NCBI GenBank assembly: GCA_903813345.2
Contig: CAIIXF020000001.1
Coordinates: 20,357,915 to 20,417,914, forward strand
DNA: 60,000 nucleotides
Direction of reading: 5' to 3'
Source of the DNA: Owenia fusiformis
Lineage: Eukaryota; Annelida; Polychaeta; Sabellida; Oweniidae
The notes beneath the pieces are model-generated. The model was not told where the DNA came from, made no database searches, and worked only from the letters and a program-made list of their open reading frames with translations. Shown piece by piece: positions 11,073-42,000 of the stretch; within the stretch, counting starts at the first letter, position 1; each line of letters opens with the position of its first letter. The position numbers and the translations under genes are program-made.

Positions 11073-12385
11073 AAATCACATATCGAGATTTTAGCGTCAT
11101 TTTACCACGTGCTTTTAAACCTATTGTTATTGTCACGTGATTCCGCTGATCCAATAGCGTTACAGTAATCGAGTACTAAAACATCCGCGCGAGGTTTTAT
11201 AAGTCGCGCCAAATCTTGTTTACAGTGTAAACCACTAGATCATGAAAACAAGAGGAGTGCGAGTAGATTTCCTGTCTTATTTTCAAAACAAAGCGGATCT
11301 TAGGCCCAGTAAAATTAAATTATTATCCTACTATGGTAGCCTTAAAATCTTTACAGGGCAGGGTGTAGAAAAGTCCAATGATGATATCAAATCACTCTAT
11401 CATAGGAAAACCCAAAAACATAAACCATCCGTAGAAGCGCTACGTGTACGAACAAGGAAATCAATGACTGCACCATACGCTAGGAAGACGCGCAGATGGA
11501 AAAAAGAAAAGCCCAAGTATACACTGTGTAACTGAAATATAAATTATATTGTTTCCGAGAGCTATGGTGAATTGTAAAATTAATCAATTCATACCTCTCT
11601 TATACACTATTTATCTTTCACTTAAGCATGGGCCATTTTTCATGATTTGCGCATCGTTCTAGCGTATGGGGCAGTCTTATGACTGGCCCAGTGCCCCATG
11701 TATGCTAGGAAGGCTAGAAAGCCATAGCTTTCATTATAAACTGGAAAATAAATAAATTTAAATTAATCAACTCCTCCAGTAGAGAAAATGAAAAGAACAT
11801 CGTTGCAACTTACAGTGTTAAATAAGTTGTATTATGAATAAAGTACGTTATAATTAAACATGTTAAATGTGTGACGTTTTAGCTATTTATTGTTGGAAAA
11901 CGGCGTCGTATTTCAAAAACGACCTTACTTGTAACTTGTCAGGAAGAAAAGTTATTAAATGTGGTGTAAATAAAATATGTTAATATAAACGTATTAGTCG
12001 TGTTCTTTCATTTCCAACCCTGAGCTAACGATTTAAAAGAATATTAAAGGCAAAAATTACATTTGTATAACGCCAATTTCGCCATTTTTGCACTTTTTTC
12101 AGATCGGTTACATGTAAAGTATAGGAATTTTTGCCAAAAAACTGTTTTTTCTGGGGGAAGAAAATATTTTCATAGTTGATCGTCAATTTTTTGCACAGTT
12201 GACCTTTGTTAGTATCTTCACCATTTCTAACCCTGAGCTTATGGATCAATTAAACATTTATTTAATTATTTGATATTTAATTTTGTCCTATATGGACATC
12301 CCATTAGAATTCTGCAATGATGCATGCGTGACGTCACATTATGTTAATTAGCAAATGACGTCAAAATCTCGATATGAACTGATTT
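11073..12385. mobile_element. Candidate TIR DNA transposon with a small ORF
   Basis: The left end 11073-11102 and right end 12353-12385 are inverted matches. The core is ATATCGAGATTTT on the left and AAAATCTCGATAT on the right, followed inward by AGCGTCATTT and its inverse AAATGACGTC. The ~1.3-kb interior holds one basic ORF (11242-11535) and a local inverted repeat: CCATACGCTAG near 11473 reappears inverted as CTAGCGTATGG near 11658. No transposase is recognised and target duplications are not clear. It may be a deletion derivative. Confidence 0.55.
11242..11535 (+). CDS. Small basic protein of unknown function inside a TIR element
   Basis: 97 codons from ATG to TGA. The product is strongly basic, especially at the C-terminus (KTRRWKKEKPKYTLCN). 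The N-terminal half contains YYGSLKIFTGQGVEKSNDD, which vaguely recalls a segment of uncharacterised TE-associated proteins, but I cannot name the family. A TATA-like TTTTATAAGTCG lies about 50 bp upstream, near 11193. Its position between the inverted repeats suggests an element-encoded protein or a fragment of one. Function is unknown, and it may not be expressed. Confidence 0.4.
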   Translation: MKTRGVRVDFLSYFQNKADLRPSKIKLLSYYGSLKIFTGQGVEKSNDDIKSLYHRKTQKHKPSVEALRVRTRKSMTAPYARKTRRWKKEKPKYTLCN

Positions 12386-12753
12386 ACGCAACTTGAGTAA
12401 CGGTGGCGCCTTCCGCGTAATAAGAAAGCTACTTTTTTGCGCTAAACATAACGGCAGTGCATTTGCGCAGGTGTGACTTTGAGATGACAACATAATATCG
12501 ATTTGCTTACGACTCCCAAACTATAGTATTTGCCGTTCCGAGTTGCCCCCACTAAGCTCAAAGAGGGGGAGAACGGGGCCCCCAGCAGAGCCAGTGGCTC
12601 TGTGAAGCACCTTGTAAGTAACTTAAGCATTACATTTTTGCAAAGGATTCAATTCTTCTCTTTACACTATGATTGTACACTGGAATAATACTGGGGTCTC
12701 CATTGTCCAACTTGTTGGCGGTGTGTTGCATTATTCCACCGTGTATTCACGAT
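12386..12753. other. 5' flank of the cysteine peptidase gene
   Basis: No gene seen. A small palindrome flanks 12.7 kb: CACTGGAATAAT and, inverted, ATTATTCCACCGTG. Confidence 0.4.
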
Positions 12754-12802
12754 CATGTGACGATCATGTGAATTCATCACGTGATCACATGACTAGGACA
12801 AC
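12754..12802 (+). promoter_or_regulatory. E-box cluster in the proximal promoter/5' UTR of the cysteine peptidase
   Basis: Four E-boxes lie within 39 bp: CATGTG at 12754 and 12765, CACGTG at 12778, and CACATG at 12787. All are within 50 bp of the start codon. The start codon itself lies in ACATGGCGGA, which resembles a YY1 site. bHLH-Zip factors of the USF/MITF/TFEB class bind CACGTG. That they regulate this gene is inference. Confidence 0.45.
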
Positions 12803-30282
<17,480 letters not shown>

Positions 30283-30333
30283 TAACAATTGCAGTAACTG
30301 TGGTGTCACTCCTCAACTGCATTCCCATTGGTG

Positions 30334-33091
30334 GAATGAAGAACAAAATGCAAATTGCACTTTTTCGCACAAGAATTCTAAAGGGATTGAATATGTTGAT
30401 TTGTAGCTACCCAAGATGTATATTTTGGCAAAATGCTCCCTATTGGGTAATGGATGATGATCTGGAACTTTGCTGAACTTCATAAATGTATTTGAAGTGA
30501 TCTCAAGCTCCCTCTATAAATGCTCATATAAGTGTTCTAACAAGCCCAAAATATTTGGGATCCAAAAACTGCAATATTGTGTACAGTATAGTTTAGAATG
30601 TTAACTTAATTGTAAGATCATGGCTACACTTTAGTGTAATCATTGTAGTTCTTATTTTCATTACATGTTTTTATATGTTCATTTCTAATTTAAAAATTGC
30701 CATATTTTCAAACGTTCTGTAATGCTTTATGCATGAATAATATGACACTAGCCAAATTCTTCATCTTATGTATATATTCTACTACTTTAATGTTAATATT
30801 TCCATTTGATAATTTTCTATTGCACAATTGAATCTATGATATTTACATGCAAATGAACTTTGTATAAATTTTAAAATATACTGAATGTTTAAGATGGAAA
30901 ATAGTTATTTTTGTTTCTCATCTACAGGGTGTCCCAGACCTTATGAGAATTTTTTGAGGGAGGTTCATCCTGAAAGTTTAGTTTTAAGAACATCTTTTAG
31001 GATCAATGCTTTTTAGCTATTATGGATCATCTATTGTGTCATCCACTTGTCTGTATGGCTGGCCATTGTCTGTCACAGCACATCGGAATTTACCATGCAA
31101 ATGAGGCTGTGACAGAAGATTTCAGGATAAAAATCAAAAAAGACCACCTTATATTTACCCGACATGCCAAAATATTTATCAGTACTACTACTTGATTTTC
31201 AAAGAAGCAACCAAAATGAAATCTAGAATATTTCAAATCAATCCATCAAATGGTTTTAATTGTTCAAAATGCTTAGTAACATAATATACGTACAGGGATC
31301 TAAATCCAAATTATGGCAACCTTAGATGTTAGATCCATTAATTTCTGAATATATGTTATATGACCCCCATATGAGCCAAGTACTCGCACTACTATTTAGT
31401 ATTTATCATTTCTGATCAAACTACTTGTTTGCGTTTAATGAACTTTCAAAATATTTTGTCTTGCGTGAAAAAGATTTACGGTTCTTGCAAATGAAAACAC
31501 ATGATTCTTAGATTTCAATTCAGCTTGATAATAACAGACTCATGATCATTGTACTTTTATATACGGTATATATTTACATCTATTTACATGAAAATTTAAA
31601 TTCAAACATACAAGTACAAACTACAGGATGGCCAAAATCTATCAACAATCTGTCTGAAAATTGACATCAATCTAACTGATTATTTGTGAAGTAAACAATC
31701 ATTTTGGGCCCATCACTAATTAACAAATCCTGAAAATACATGTACACTTAATTTGGCTACCGTTTTAATTTGACGGATAGGTGGATTGAAAAAATCCTCC
31801 AATTTTCAATTCATGCCGTGCTTCTTCTTGGCCTCATTTACCCCAAATTTTATCAAAATGTCAACTCTACATTATTTCGAGAGAACTCTGGACAATATCT
31901 TGGTAAATACATGTCGTAATGACACTAATATTAAATTTCAGTCCTGAATCAGCAAAATTAAATAGCCGCCACTATTTGAAATTGAGCAAATCTACCAAAG
32001 TAAGTAGCGTCAAATTAAGTGTATCTACAGTAGTCGTATGAATTATGATAAAAAGTGTGAACAATTTGGCAATGCTTGAGATATTCATTTGAATGAAATA
32101 TGACTACCGCATATGGAACATGTACAGAATGGCTCACTCATGGACCACAAATTTCCCTGTTAATTTAGATGCTGTATTTCATTCTGTGCAAAAAAACATA
32201 ATAAAAAATACTGTGCTTTGACACACTATATTGGACGGATATATCATACAACATTAATTTTTGTAAGGTAAAAAGTAAATAATTACAAATGGATGGAATG
32301 TACTCAACTGTGAGGTTTTGTTTTACTATAATGCTGGAATGTTCCTTCACAACCCAAATTAACCATTCATAATCTTATAAACAAAATGTAATCTCATTTT
32401 GGTCAAATTAACAAATCAAAGAATACTGTAAGGCAAAGCACATAATTTTCAAAATATTGTAAAGGGCTGCAAAAAATGAAGTAATAAAAATAGCAGGCAC
32501 TTAAAAGTAAGTTGCAACTCTTCAACCTAATTTTAGTGCATAAATAATATGTTACAAACTCAATTTGGAAAAGGTATCGTTCCTAACACTGTCCATATAG
32601 TAAGTTTCAACACTGTTGAATGTAACGAAGACATAGTTGACCTCGTTGGTCAGTCTACTTATTTCACTTCACATCAGTTGATGTCATAATAATCTTATTC
32701 AGTTACTCATGTCTATAATTATTACGTTTTTTGTATCATAATAGTTGTTTTAGTGATCTTTGAACTCAGTGTGATATTTCACAATATCAGCAGTTTAATT
32801 TCCTATTTTTATTGTCATATTATAGCAGTTTTTAGGCATGAAATATTTCTAGAGCCAATCAAATGAAAGGATTATTCTTGAGATATGAGTGACAGACAAT
32901 GATATATGAAGTCAACTGATGTGAAATTTTGTAATGTTTAGTTGTTTATAAGTTTCGATAATTTTTGGCATCATCTGATGATAATCTCTGAGGGTGAAAT
33001 TAAATTGATATTTTGGACACTGATAATACAAAATGCAACATGAGGATGGGGTTTATATTCTAATCATTATGAAAAGTTTTAATTGAAAATA
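30334..33091. other. Convergent 3' flanks of the cysteine peptidase and CCDC178
   Basis: AT-rich, with no exon recognised. It includes a CAGGGTGTCCCAGAC motif near 30928 and TACAGGATGGCCAAAA near 31625, both like mariner-type TIR ends, but I cannot pair them. A clear poly(A) signal for the peptidase was not found. Confidence 0.45.
32808..32813 (-). promoter_or_regulatory. Candidate polyadenylation signal of CCDC178
   Basis: AATAAA on the minus strand, about 280 bases downstream of the CCDC178 stop codon. This is one plausible site only. Confidence 0.35.
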
Positions 33092-36000
33092 TCATGTTGC
33101 TAGAATGTCAGTTAAAGATGTATTGGCACGATTGATGTAACTCATGACTGTTATACGGCCATCAGCCTCTCTTTGGAGTTTCTCATCCGCCATCCTCCTG
33201 GCAGCAGAACCATCCATTTCATTTTTAATAAAGCTGCTAATTTTCTCTAAGGCTACATCCATTTGGTCTTGTAGAAGAGAGACTTTGGCACCATTGTCAT
33301 TGGATTCCCCTTCCATACGATGAAGCTCTTGGCGATTATACTCCCCTCTATACTTATAATATTCAGCCATTGCAGAATGCATGCGACGCTGGAGCATATT
33401 TAACTGAAACAAAATTCAATCTCAATTTATAATTATATTTTTTGATATTTAATTCAGCTCACCAATATTTAGATGAACTGTAAGTGAAAATGGATTTTGA
33501 GTAATACTAATCGAACTCCCTGATTTATATGATAATGATGATATCATAATATAAAATAACTAAGATAAATAAGTTAGTGCCAGTTGTGCTTTCCCTTATT
33601 TTCAAGATTGATATTGTAATAAAATAAAATATTATTTATATTACCTGTTTGAGATCTTTGATAGCTAATTCCATGGTAACTCTCTCATCGTATCTATCCA
33701 ATAACTTATTCTTCATTAAATTATGTTCATTTTGTAGCTGACGATATTTCGATGCAAGATTATCATTTTTGGTAAGGCGATTTTCCAAGTCTTCCTGCAA
33801 AATGAAAATGTGTCCAGTTGAATGATATTGCTTTTAATGAAGATGTTTAAAATCTAAAGTGGGACTTCAGCATGAGAAGCAGTGATCCATATGCAACACC
33901 AACTATACCATCCACTCATTGCAATATTTACAAGGCTATAATTATTCAACCTCATACAACCCACTGTTGGTCTCTTAATTAATCAGTAAGTAAATAAATT
34001 TTATATACATTTTAATATTTTTTATATATATGTAACAATTGTCACAATGATTATGTTTCCATCTCATTGACACTTACATCATGTTGTTGTTTGACCTCCT
34101 GACGTAATCTCATATGTTCCTTGTGTTTCTTATCCAACATGCTGACCCGAGATTTGATCTGATCTAAGGAAGTCTTCAGATCATCCGTCAGATAGCTTCC
34201 TGCATCCAGTTGAATAGTTAGCTCCTCTAGTTCCATGCTAGAAGAATAAAAATGGTAATGAATACATGTAAAATGATATGCACTAATTACCGATCCCATT
34301 TCAACTTCAAGAACAAGGCATTAACATGCAACATGTCAGCACTTCGACGCAGACTACAATGACTACCGAACACCATCCACATACAAGTTAGAGACAATGA
34401 CAATACGTCACCACTTATACATATAAATCGTAGAAGTAACATTTGAAATACTGAGCATCATTGAAGCGCCTCATGTACTTTAATTATTCCCTTATTACCT
34501 AATACATGTACTAATTTCTTACGTCAACTCCTTTATAGCTTTTTCAGCTTTCGACACTGCACGCACCATCATCACCTCTGAGTCGTCCATCTCTGTCATC
34601 TTGTTCTCCATCATCTCAGTTCGCCACTCAATATGGTCAATCTTTTTGGTTAAGTTGAGGACCATCGCTGTGAGAGATTTGTGTTTTGGTTCCAGATCAT
34701 CTTTCTTGGATGTAAGTCTTCCTTCAACATCTGCATGTTTATCTTTTAATGTCTTAACATCAGTAGTGAGACCTTTCTTTTTCTGAAAATAAGCAACATA
34801 CCGTGAATAATATCAGATTCTGGTTAGTAAATGCACGTTGAAATATTACAACCATTTGCTGATAAATTCTTTCATCTTTATATACAGTGAAACCTGTAAA
34901 GTAGAACACCTCTAGAAGTGGAACACCTCTGTTAGTGGTCCAAGACCAACTGACTTAATGTGAAACAAACCTCTATAAGTGAAACACCTCCCATGTGGAA
35001 CACTTTTTAGAGGTACCAAAGGTGTTCCAGGTAGACTGGTTGTACTGTATATGCAGTACTACATTGTACATTCAGAAATGGGCAAATTATCATATCTTAA
35101 CATTATATGTGACAAATCTCTTGAAATTCACAGACAGTTACATTACCTCATCTTTTTCCTTGGCATCCTTTCTCAAACTCTCTACTTCTTTCGAAATCTT
35201 TTTAACAGCAGTTGTGATTTCCAGGCACTTTTTCTCAATCTGAAATGAATCAGAATAAATTGAAAATATCATAATAAAAAATAATAAGATATTACAAGCA
35301 TTCCTTGGTATATAGTATAAGTAATTGATTACTGTCATTGAACAGAATGTTGGATAGAAAGAAGAAGAAGACAAGAGAGGGGTTTATTGTTTAAAAAGAA
35401 GGTTTCGGTTAGACTATTGATTTTGCAGGTCACAGCTTATTCTGATCATTTGTGGTATTTTAGCATCAGAGTTAAGGCTCTCAGGCACTAGTTTAAAGGC
35501 TCCATTCAGTTTCAAATATGAAATATATTGTGTATTGTACAATATTGTACCTTTTCTTTTTTGATGAGATTCTCAGCCCTTGATTTGACCATGTCTTGAC
35601 CATCGGAGTTGATTCTGGCCTGGATAATGGTGCGATTGTGCATTTCTTCCTTCACCTGCTTCCTTAGAGCATCAGCTGCAGCCTGGAGCATAGAGATAAA
35701 GACATTTTACATTCCTGGTATAATGGATATTGACTCATTATACACTTTATATACAGAGGTTATAGAATAATTCTGAGTTTTTCCAAAATATTACATTGAC
35801 TCATTTATAATGTAGTTCACAACCCAATGTGAGATACCTTAAGGCTTTCCTCTACATGTAAAGTTCTGGCCTCCTCAGACTTAAGCTCCTCTTGTACTGC
35901 ATTGTTGATAGTAGCTATCTGTGCAAAGTTGTCCAAAGTCATCTGCATCTGCTCGTCTGTCTTCACAAGCTCCTTGTTGATACGTGACATACTTTTCTCA

Positions 36001-39000
36001 TCTGCTGTCTTTTGTTTTGCACTATAATTTTAAATGTTTAGATTTCTATTGGAATGAAGCGGTGGATTTCAGATTGCAATTCTTTATTATTTGCACTTTC
36101 TTAGCTGAAGCAGTCTGACCATAATTGCAAACTCCTGTCAATTACACTTTGTTTTCCAAATTCCAATCAATACTTGAATTAGTTATTTACAATGATAAAA
36201 CTATTTATAAATCAATTGATATTCAACCATTCTAGATATAAAATCTTTTGTCGGATAAACTTCATATTTTTCACATAATTCTTAATCTTTGGGGTAAATC
36301 AACAACGAAAGACATTTCTTAAGAAATATTGAACTTGTACATGGCCAATCCACAACAGACCATACAATACCATTGATTCAAGGCATGTACACTGTAATTG
36401 AGGTTGAACATAAACTCTAAAGCTACATCTGAATTTGTATATTAAGATAGATATCAAGCTGTGTTCCTACCACTCATTCAGTTTCTCCACGAGGTCCTCC
36501 ACTTCCATATCTCTTTCCTGGTTGTCACGTCTTAGCACCTTCAATCTCTCCTCCTTCTGGTACTTGGCATTTTGAAGCTCTGTTACAATCTCATCTCCAG
36601 TGCTTTTCTAAATCAACATATTTTTACTTTGCACTAAGTTAAAGGTATGGGTGTCAATTGTCTGACAATCTAGTACAATCCCAGAGTAAAATGCCCTAAC
36701 ATGAGCATACCATGTACAGTTAACAGGGACACAAAGTCAAGCAAATAAAATGAAACAGTTATTTATTTATCATTCAATTGTTACCATCTTCAACCTTAGT
36801 CATGCTACAAGCATATTGCAAACATACCTTGATAAAATCCTGATCTCACTCATTATTAACTCTAATATAGATTAGAAGAGTAAAATCCAATGCTTTAAAA
36901 TGTGAATGTTAAAACATATAATGCTAACTATTACTTTCTTAAAAATATTCCATTAAATTACTGATGTAAAAGTTTATAATTGTGAGTAACTAACCTGAAT
37001 ATCTCTCTCAGATTCCAAAGTAAAGTTATCATTCTCGAGTCTTCTGTGTTCAAACTCAGCCTCCACAATGCGTGTCTGAAGTTCCTTCACTTTCTTGGCC
37101 TGCATTGCCTCAGATGCTTTGGCATTCTCACATTTCACCTCAAGCACAATGACTTCTTGCTCATTGTTGACTAAAGTAGTTCTGCCATCATTCACCTGGT
37201 GTACATAGCTGTTGTAGGTTCTCTTTGTTTCAGCTAGGTCCTCACTAGAACAGAAATCATTCAAATTGTACATGTAATTGTAATTTTTAATTCCACCTCA
37301 ATCAACCCAAGAACTACCCTGTTTTTCTTAACTATTGTATACATGTATAGCTGTATACAATGTATACATCAAAAATATCTTTAATATATCCTCTTTAATA
37401 TACTTACCCTTATTTTCATCAAAAATAGATTTAATATTCACTGAATATATTCACAATTCCCACTGACCTTATTTCATTGAGGTCTTTTCTGACAGCATCC
37501 AGGTCAACTTTCATATGTTTCCTCTCTGCAACAGCTTTAACATGAGCCTCATCTGATTTCAGCTGAACTTTGGCACATCTCATCAGAGTCACTTCTAATT
37601 CTTCTGCAGTCTGCAATTAAAATACCATCATATGTCATGAATTTTTCAGCACGACTTGTGGTTTAGACAATAAAAGTACATAGATTTTTCAGAAAATCGC
37701 AATATGTGTGGAACTGTGCATTGAAAATGATCATGCAAAATCAAAATATCAGAAGTTAATAAAATGTTATTGCTTACATACTCATTGCATATTATCAAAA
37801 AGGATTGCAAATTATGGTAGGTGTCATATACTTGAGTAAGACAAATATACATGAAGTATCATAAGAGCCAAAGTATTCATTTTAACCTAGATTTACCTCA
37901 TTCTGAGCAAAGTTTATTTTATCCATAGCTTCCCGTTCAAGGTCCAGTTTCTCCTCAACAAGGGGGCTGTCAACAAAACATGCTGGGTGAGAATCACAGA
38001 GAAAAAATAACAATATATAATGTTTAAGTGTGAGCTGTCCTTGGGCTGTGATGGTCATAATCCAAAAGCAGGCATCTATGAATCAAAGCTCCCAACACCT
38101 CCTTAAGGGACATTAAGTGTTTCGAGCCTCTGTCATTTTAGTGATGAAAGAATATGTGTATGAGCTTAAAATGTGTACAGTAGAAAATATGATTGAAAAT
38201 ATTGTGAAAAATTACATACAGTAAAGTCATGCTTCACTTCTATTACAGAAGTTTTAATATTTCTATACTTGAATCATGCTTTTAATAAGTGCCATATAAA
38301 ACATGCATAGAGTGGATACAAGACATACCAGTGACTATTTACAAATGCTATGTCTTCGCTCAGTTGTTTGTTCAACATCTCAGCTACACCCATCTTATTT
38401 TTTATTCTTGTTTCATGTCTTCCTTTGTAACTACAGTGCCATCTGAGTTCATTAATGTCTTGGGCACATGCTTCGTGTTCTGTAAGAAACACATAGACAG
38501 CCTTCTAATTAATATTGGAGAAGTGTTTACTCTTGACATAAATACCCCTATCTAAACAAAAGCTGCATGTACATTAAAATTTTTCTGATCATGATACTGA
38601 CATTGATACCTATGGATTTGGAATTGCCAATTTTACTGAAAAATGAACTCTTGCTAGTTTTGATTAACATTTGGGAGTAAGCTGTAGCTAGCTTTTCTAA
38701 TTTTTCAAGGGATTCCAATATTGCCAATTGAAATATTTAGCAAAACTGCCTATTTTGTCAACGTTTCCAATTTTGATTAGAAACACTGTCAACTCTTACC
38801 ATGTTGCACCTTCCTGGGCAGTTCAACTAATCGCTTTTTGGCTAAGTTATCTATTTTAGTTTGAAGCATTTCAACTTTAGCTCTTTCTGAATTCAGTTTT
38901 TTCTCAGTTTCCATGCGGTCATTCTCCAGTCTTGCTATAAGCACAATGACCTCACTGACAACTTCCTCTGCACCAAGGTAGGGGATTTGGTAGTACATGG

Positions 39001-42000
39001 GCTCCTCTTGTATTACCTCTGGGGCTAAAAGTAAACATTAGTGCAGCATTTAATAAGAACATATAGATGTTTACTACAGTAGAAATCTATCAGGTGAGGG
39101 CATCTCTTTGCCGCTGTCTATTAATAATTATCACATCCTTTGCGGTTACACCTATCATCTGGTTAGCAAACTTGGAATGTTGATTGAGTAAATATGAGTC
39201 AGGGATCAGTTACCAAGTTCACCAACTAACTGATAAATCAGTTTTGTTAGTTACTTGAAAGGTCAAAATAAAATCAATGATTACTTCAATAGTTCCAAGA
39301 ATGCCTTAAATATTTTTACTCCCATGCACAGATTGCTTTTTGTACTATGTACCAATTTTTCTGTGAAATACCTGAATAATTACGTTCTGACTGCCTAGCA
39401 TTAGCACCCATCCCTACAATACTCAGGCCAGAGGGTGTCGCTGATGAAGAGTGGGAGCTTACACTACTGGTACTCTGTAATCTCTCTGATGTGGTACTTA
39501 ATGTGTCCCCATCTCTGAACCTCAATTGTTTTCTACTGCTTCCTCCTATTAAAGTTATACAAGATGTTAAGCTAAAGTATATTCTAATTCAATGTTGATC
39601 AAATAAATAGTGCCACTATTATTTTTTGTACTTTCTAGAATCCTTTAAAAATATGGTGCCTTTCAATTTGATCCTTTTGAAGTTGCGTCCATAGAATGCA
39701 GTTGGCACAACTGTGACTAAAGACAGACAACAAATGAACTCCATATTTAATTTACAACATATGACAGATTTTTAGTTAAATTAAGCTATTTAAATGTTTT
39801 CTTTGTTGTCAGTTGTAAACCAACCTTTGAGGTCTGAAACAGCTGTGAAGCCTGTGCCCAGAGTGCGACCTGAAGATGCTCGACTGATCATTTCTCTCTC
39901 TCGCTCTCGCATCCATTCTTCAATGATTGTCTGCAACAACTCGAGGTGAGAGTTAGCCTTGTTGACACATGTTGATACTGCATGGGTAAACTCACAGCTC
40001 CGCCAGCGGAACAGTTGAGGAATCTTAGGCCAATTATGTGGTAAATGAGAAACTGAATCTGCAAATGCAAAACACTCATAAAAACTACGTACTTGTTAAG
40101 TGTCACGAGATTGGTGTTATGTCGATGTTTATATAAAAATTTTCAAATGTAAAGGAGGTATGAAATATTAAAGAGGCATTAACATACAAAATGTCACTAC
40201 CTGCCATTTGTTACAGATGACAAAAACCAAATGCCAGATACCAACCACCAAATGCCAAACACACTGGTGATCCGCTCGATTACGCTGGTTACCAAAACGA
40301 AAAAATAGCTCAGAAGATAACAGAATCGTCGATTTAATTCCTCACACGGTTTGGGTTAAAAGTGCAGATCGAGAGGATCACCAGTGAAACACCACCCACA
40401 AAGTTGGAAACTATAACAATATGTCACCACTTCTGATGGTGACATAATAAAAATGCTCTAATGCTGGTACCTTGAGCTTCCTCTTCCTCTCCCTCTATAC
40501 CAGAGTCTCCTGAATCAACAGTCCTGATTGACATGCCACTTTCACCTAGAATATAATGATAGGAAAGTTTGTTAGAAAAAGTTTTAAAATGAAATAAGAT
40601 TCTTTTCCTATAGACTCTACTATAAAATCTGGACAAGTCCTGAAATGGCAATTACAAAATTTATTAAGAACTAAAATGGCTGCAAGAACGCAAGATGGCC
40701 ATCCAAAAGTTAATCAAATGTAGTGTTTGGTACCCTCTAATATAAGTACTTTGAACAAAATCCAATGAGTGGTTTCCTGAAATAGCAATGACAAAAAAGC
40801 AGGAAGCAACCATGTTCACACAACAGATATTTGACATTTACCATTTATATGAAGATCAATGAGGAGTCCTACATTATTTGCATACTACTTTACAGGGTTG
40901 TCAAAAAATTGGAACATTTGTTAATTGTACATAGAACATACAGTATTCCTCTAAAATACACTTGAATTTTACTGAGGATAGCTTGTTCAATTGTTTATCA
41001 GCTGTAAAGTTTATAGGGACAATCCACAAAATGAATGCATTAAACTAGCCAATGTTTGATAAGACCCCCTTTCCTTAAATACACAATTTTGTCACTACTT
41101 TTTCAAATAATCCTTCTTTCGAAGCTTTAGGGAACATGTTGATTGCTACTCACACTTACTAAATTAAATAGCATTGAGTTGAGTTGACAAGAGGTATTAA
41201 CTTATATTGTTTAGTCAAATTGTGTTCAGGCTAAGAAGGAATGTGTCAGAGGTGAGTGACTGCATAACCCGCAAAGCAATTCAAGTGATGAAATCATGGT
41301 TTCCATTTTCACTGACATACCAGATATTTACAAGGCCTTAAAGACCAACTCTGAGCAAATATAATATCATTTAAGTGTTCTGGAAAACAAACCTCTTTTA
41401 GAAACTAAAAAGAAAATTGTGATTACTACATCTTGGAACTATATTGGTGAAAGGGCCTTACTTATCAGTTGAAACAGACCCAGCCCTCATTCTGGTGAAA
41501 TATATTTCATCAGTAATATACCCAACAATAAACATCAACTTGATATTTGATACCTGGAATCATACCTTGAATCAGTTTTGACACAAAATATTGATTATGT
41601 TACCAGATTTGACCTTTCAAGGCAAAAATATTGGAGGTTTGGCCAAGTTTGACAAACAAACTGCATATTGAATAATTTATTTTGAAACTGGGCCCTGGTT
41701 TGAACTTGTAATTCGGGAGAAGGGGAGTCATATCACAGTCTGGCAAATAAGGATTTTTTCACTATAGCCAAATTTGTCCAGAGACATTTGAAACACTCTC
41801 GCCAAAATATTTTTTGTCTGGCCATAATTTTGTCTAGTCAGCATAAATTTTGCCCTCATCTTAAACTGTGCATGAATTGCGAATGGTAAATTAAACTGCT
41901 TAAAATAAGTGGAAAGGCCACACATGTCTGTTTCCTGATCAATGAAGTTTCAGATTTGGGGTAGGCAGGTAGGTAGGTTGGGAAAATCTTACAAATAATT

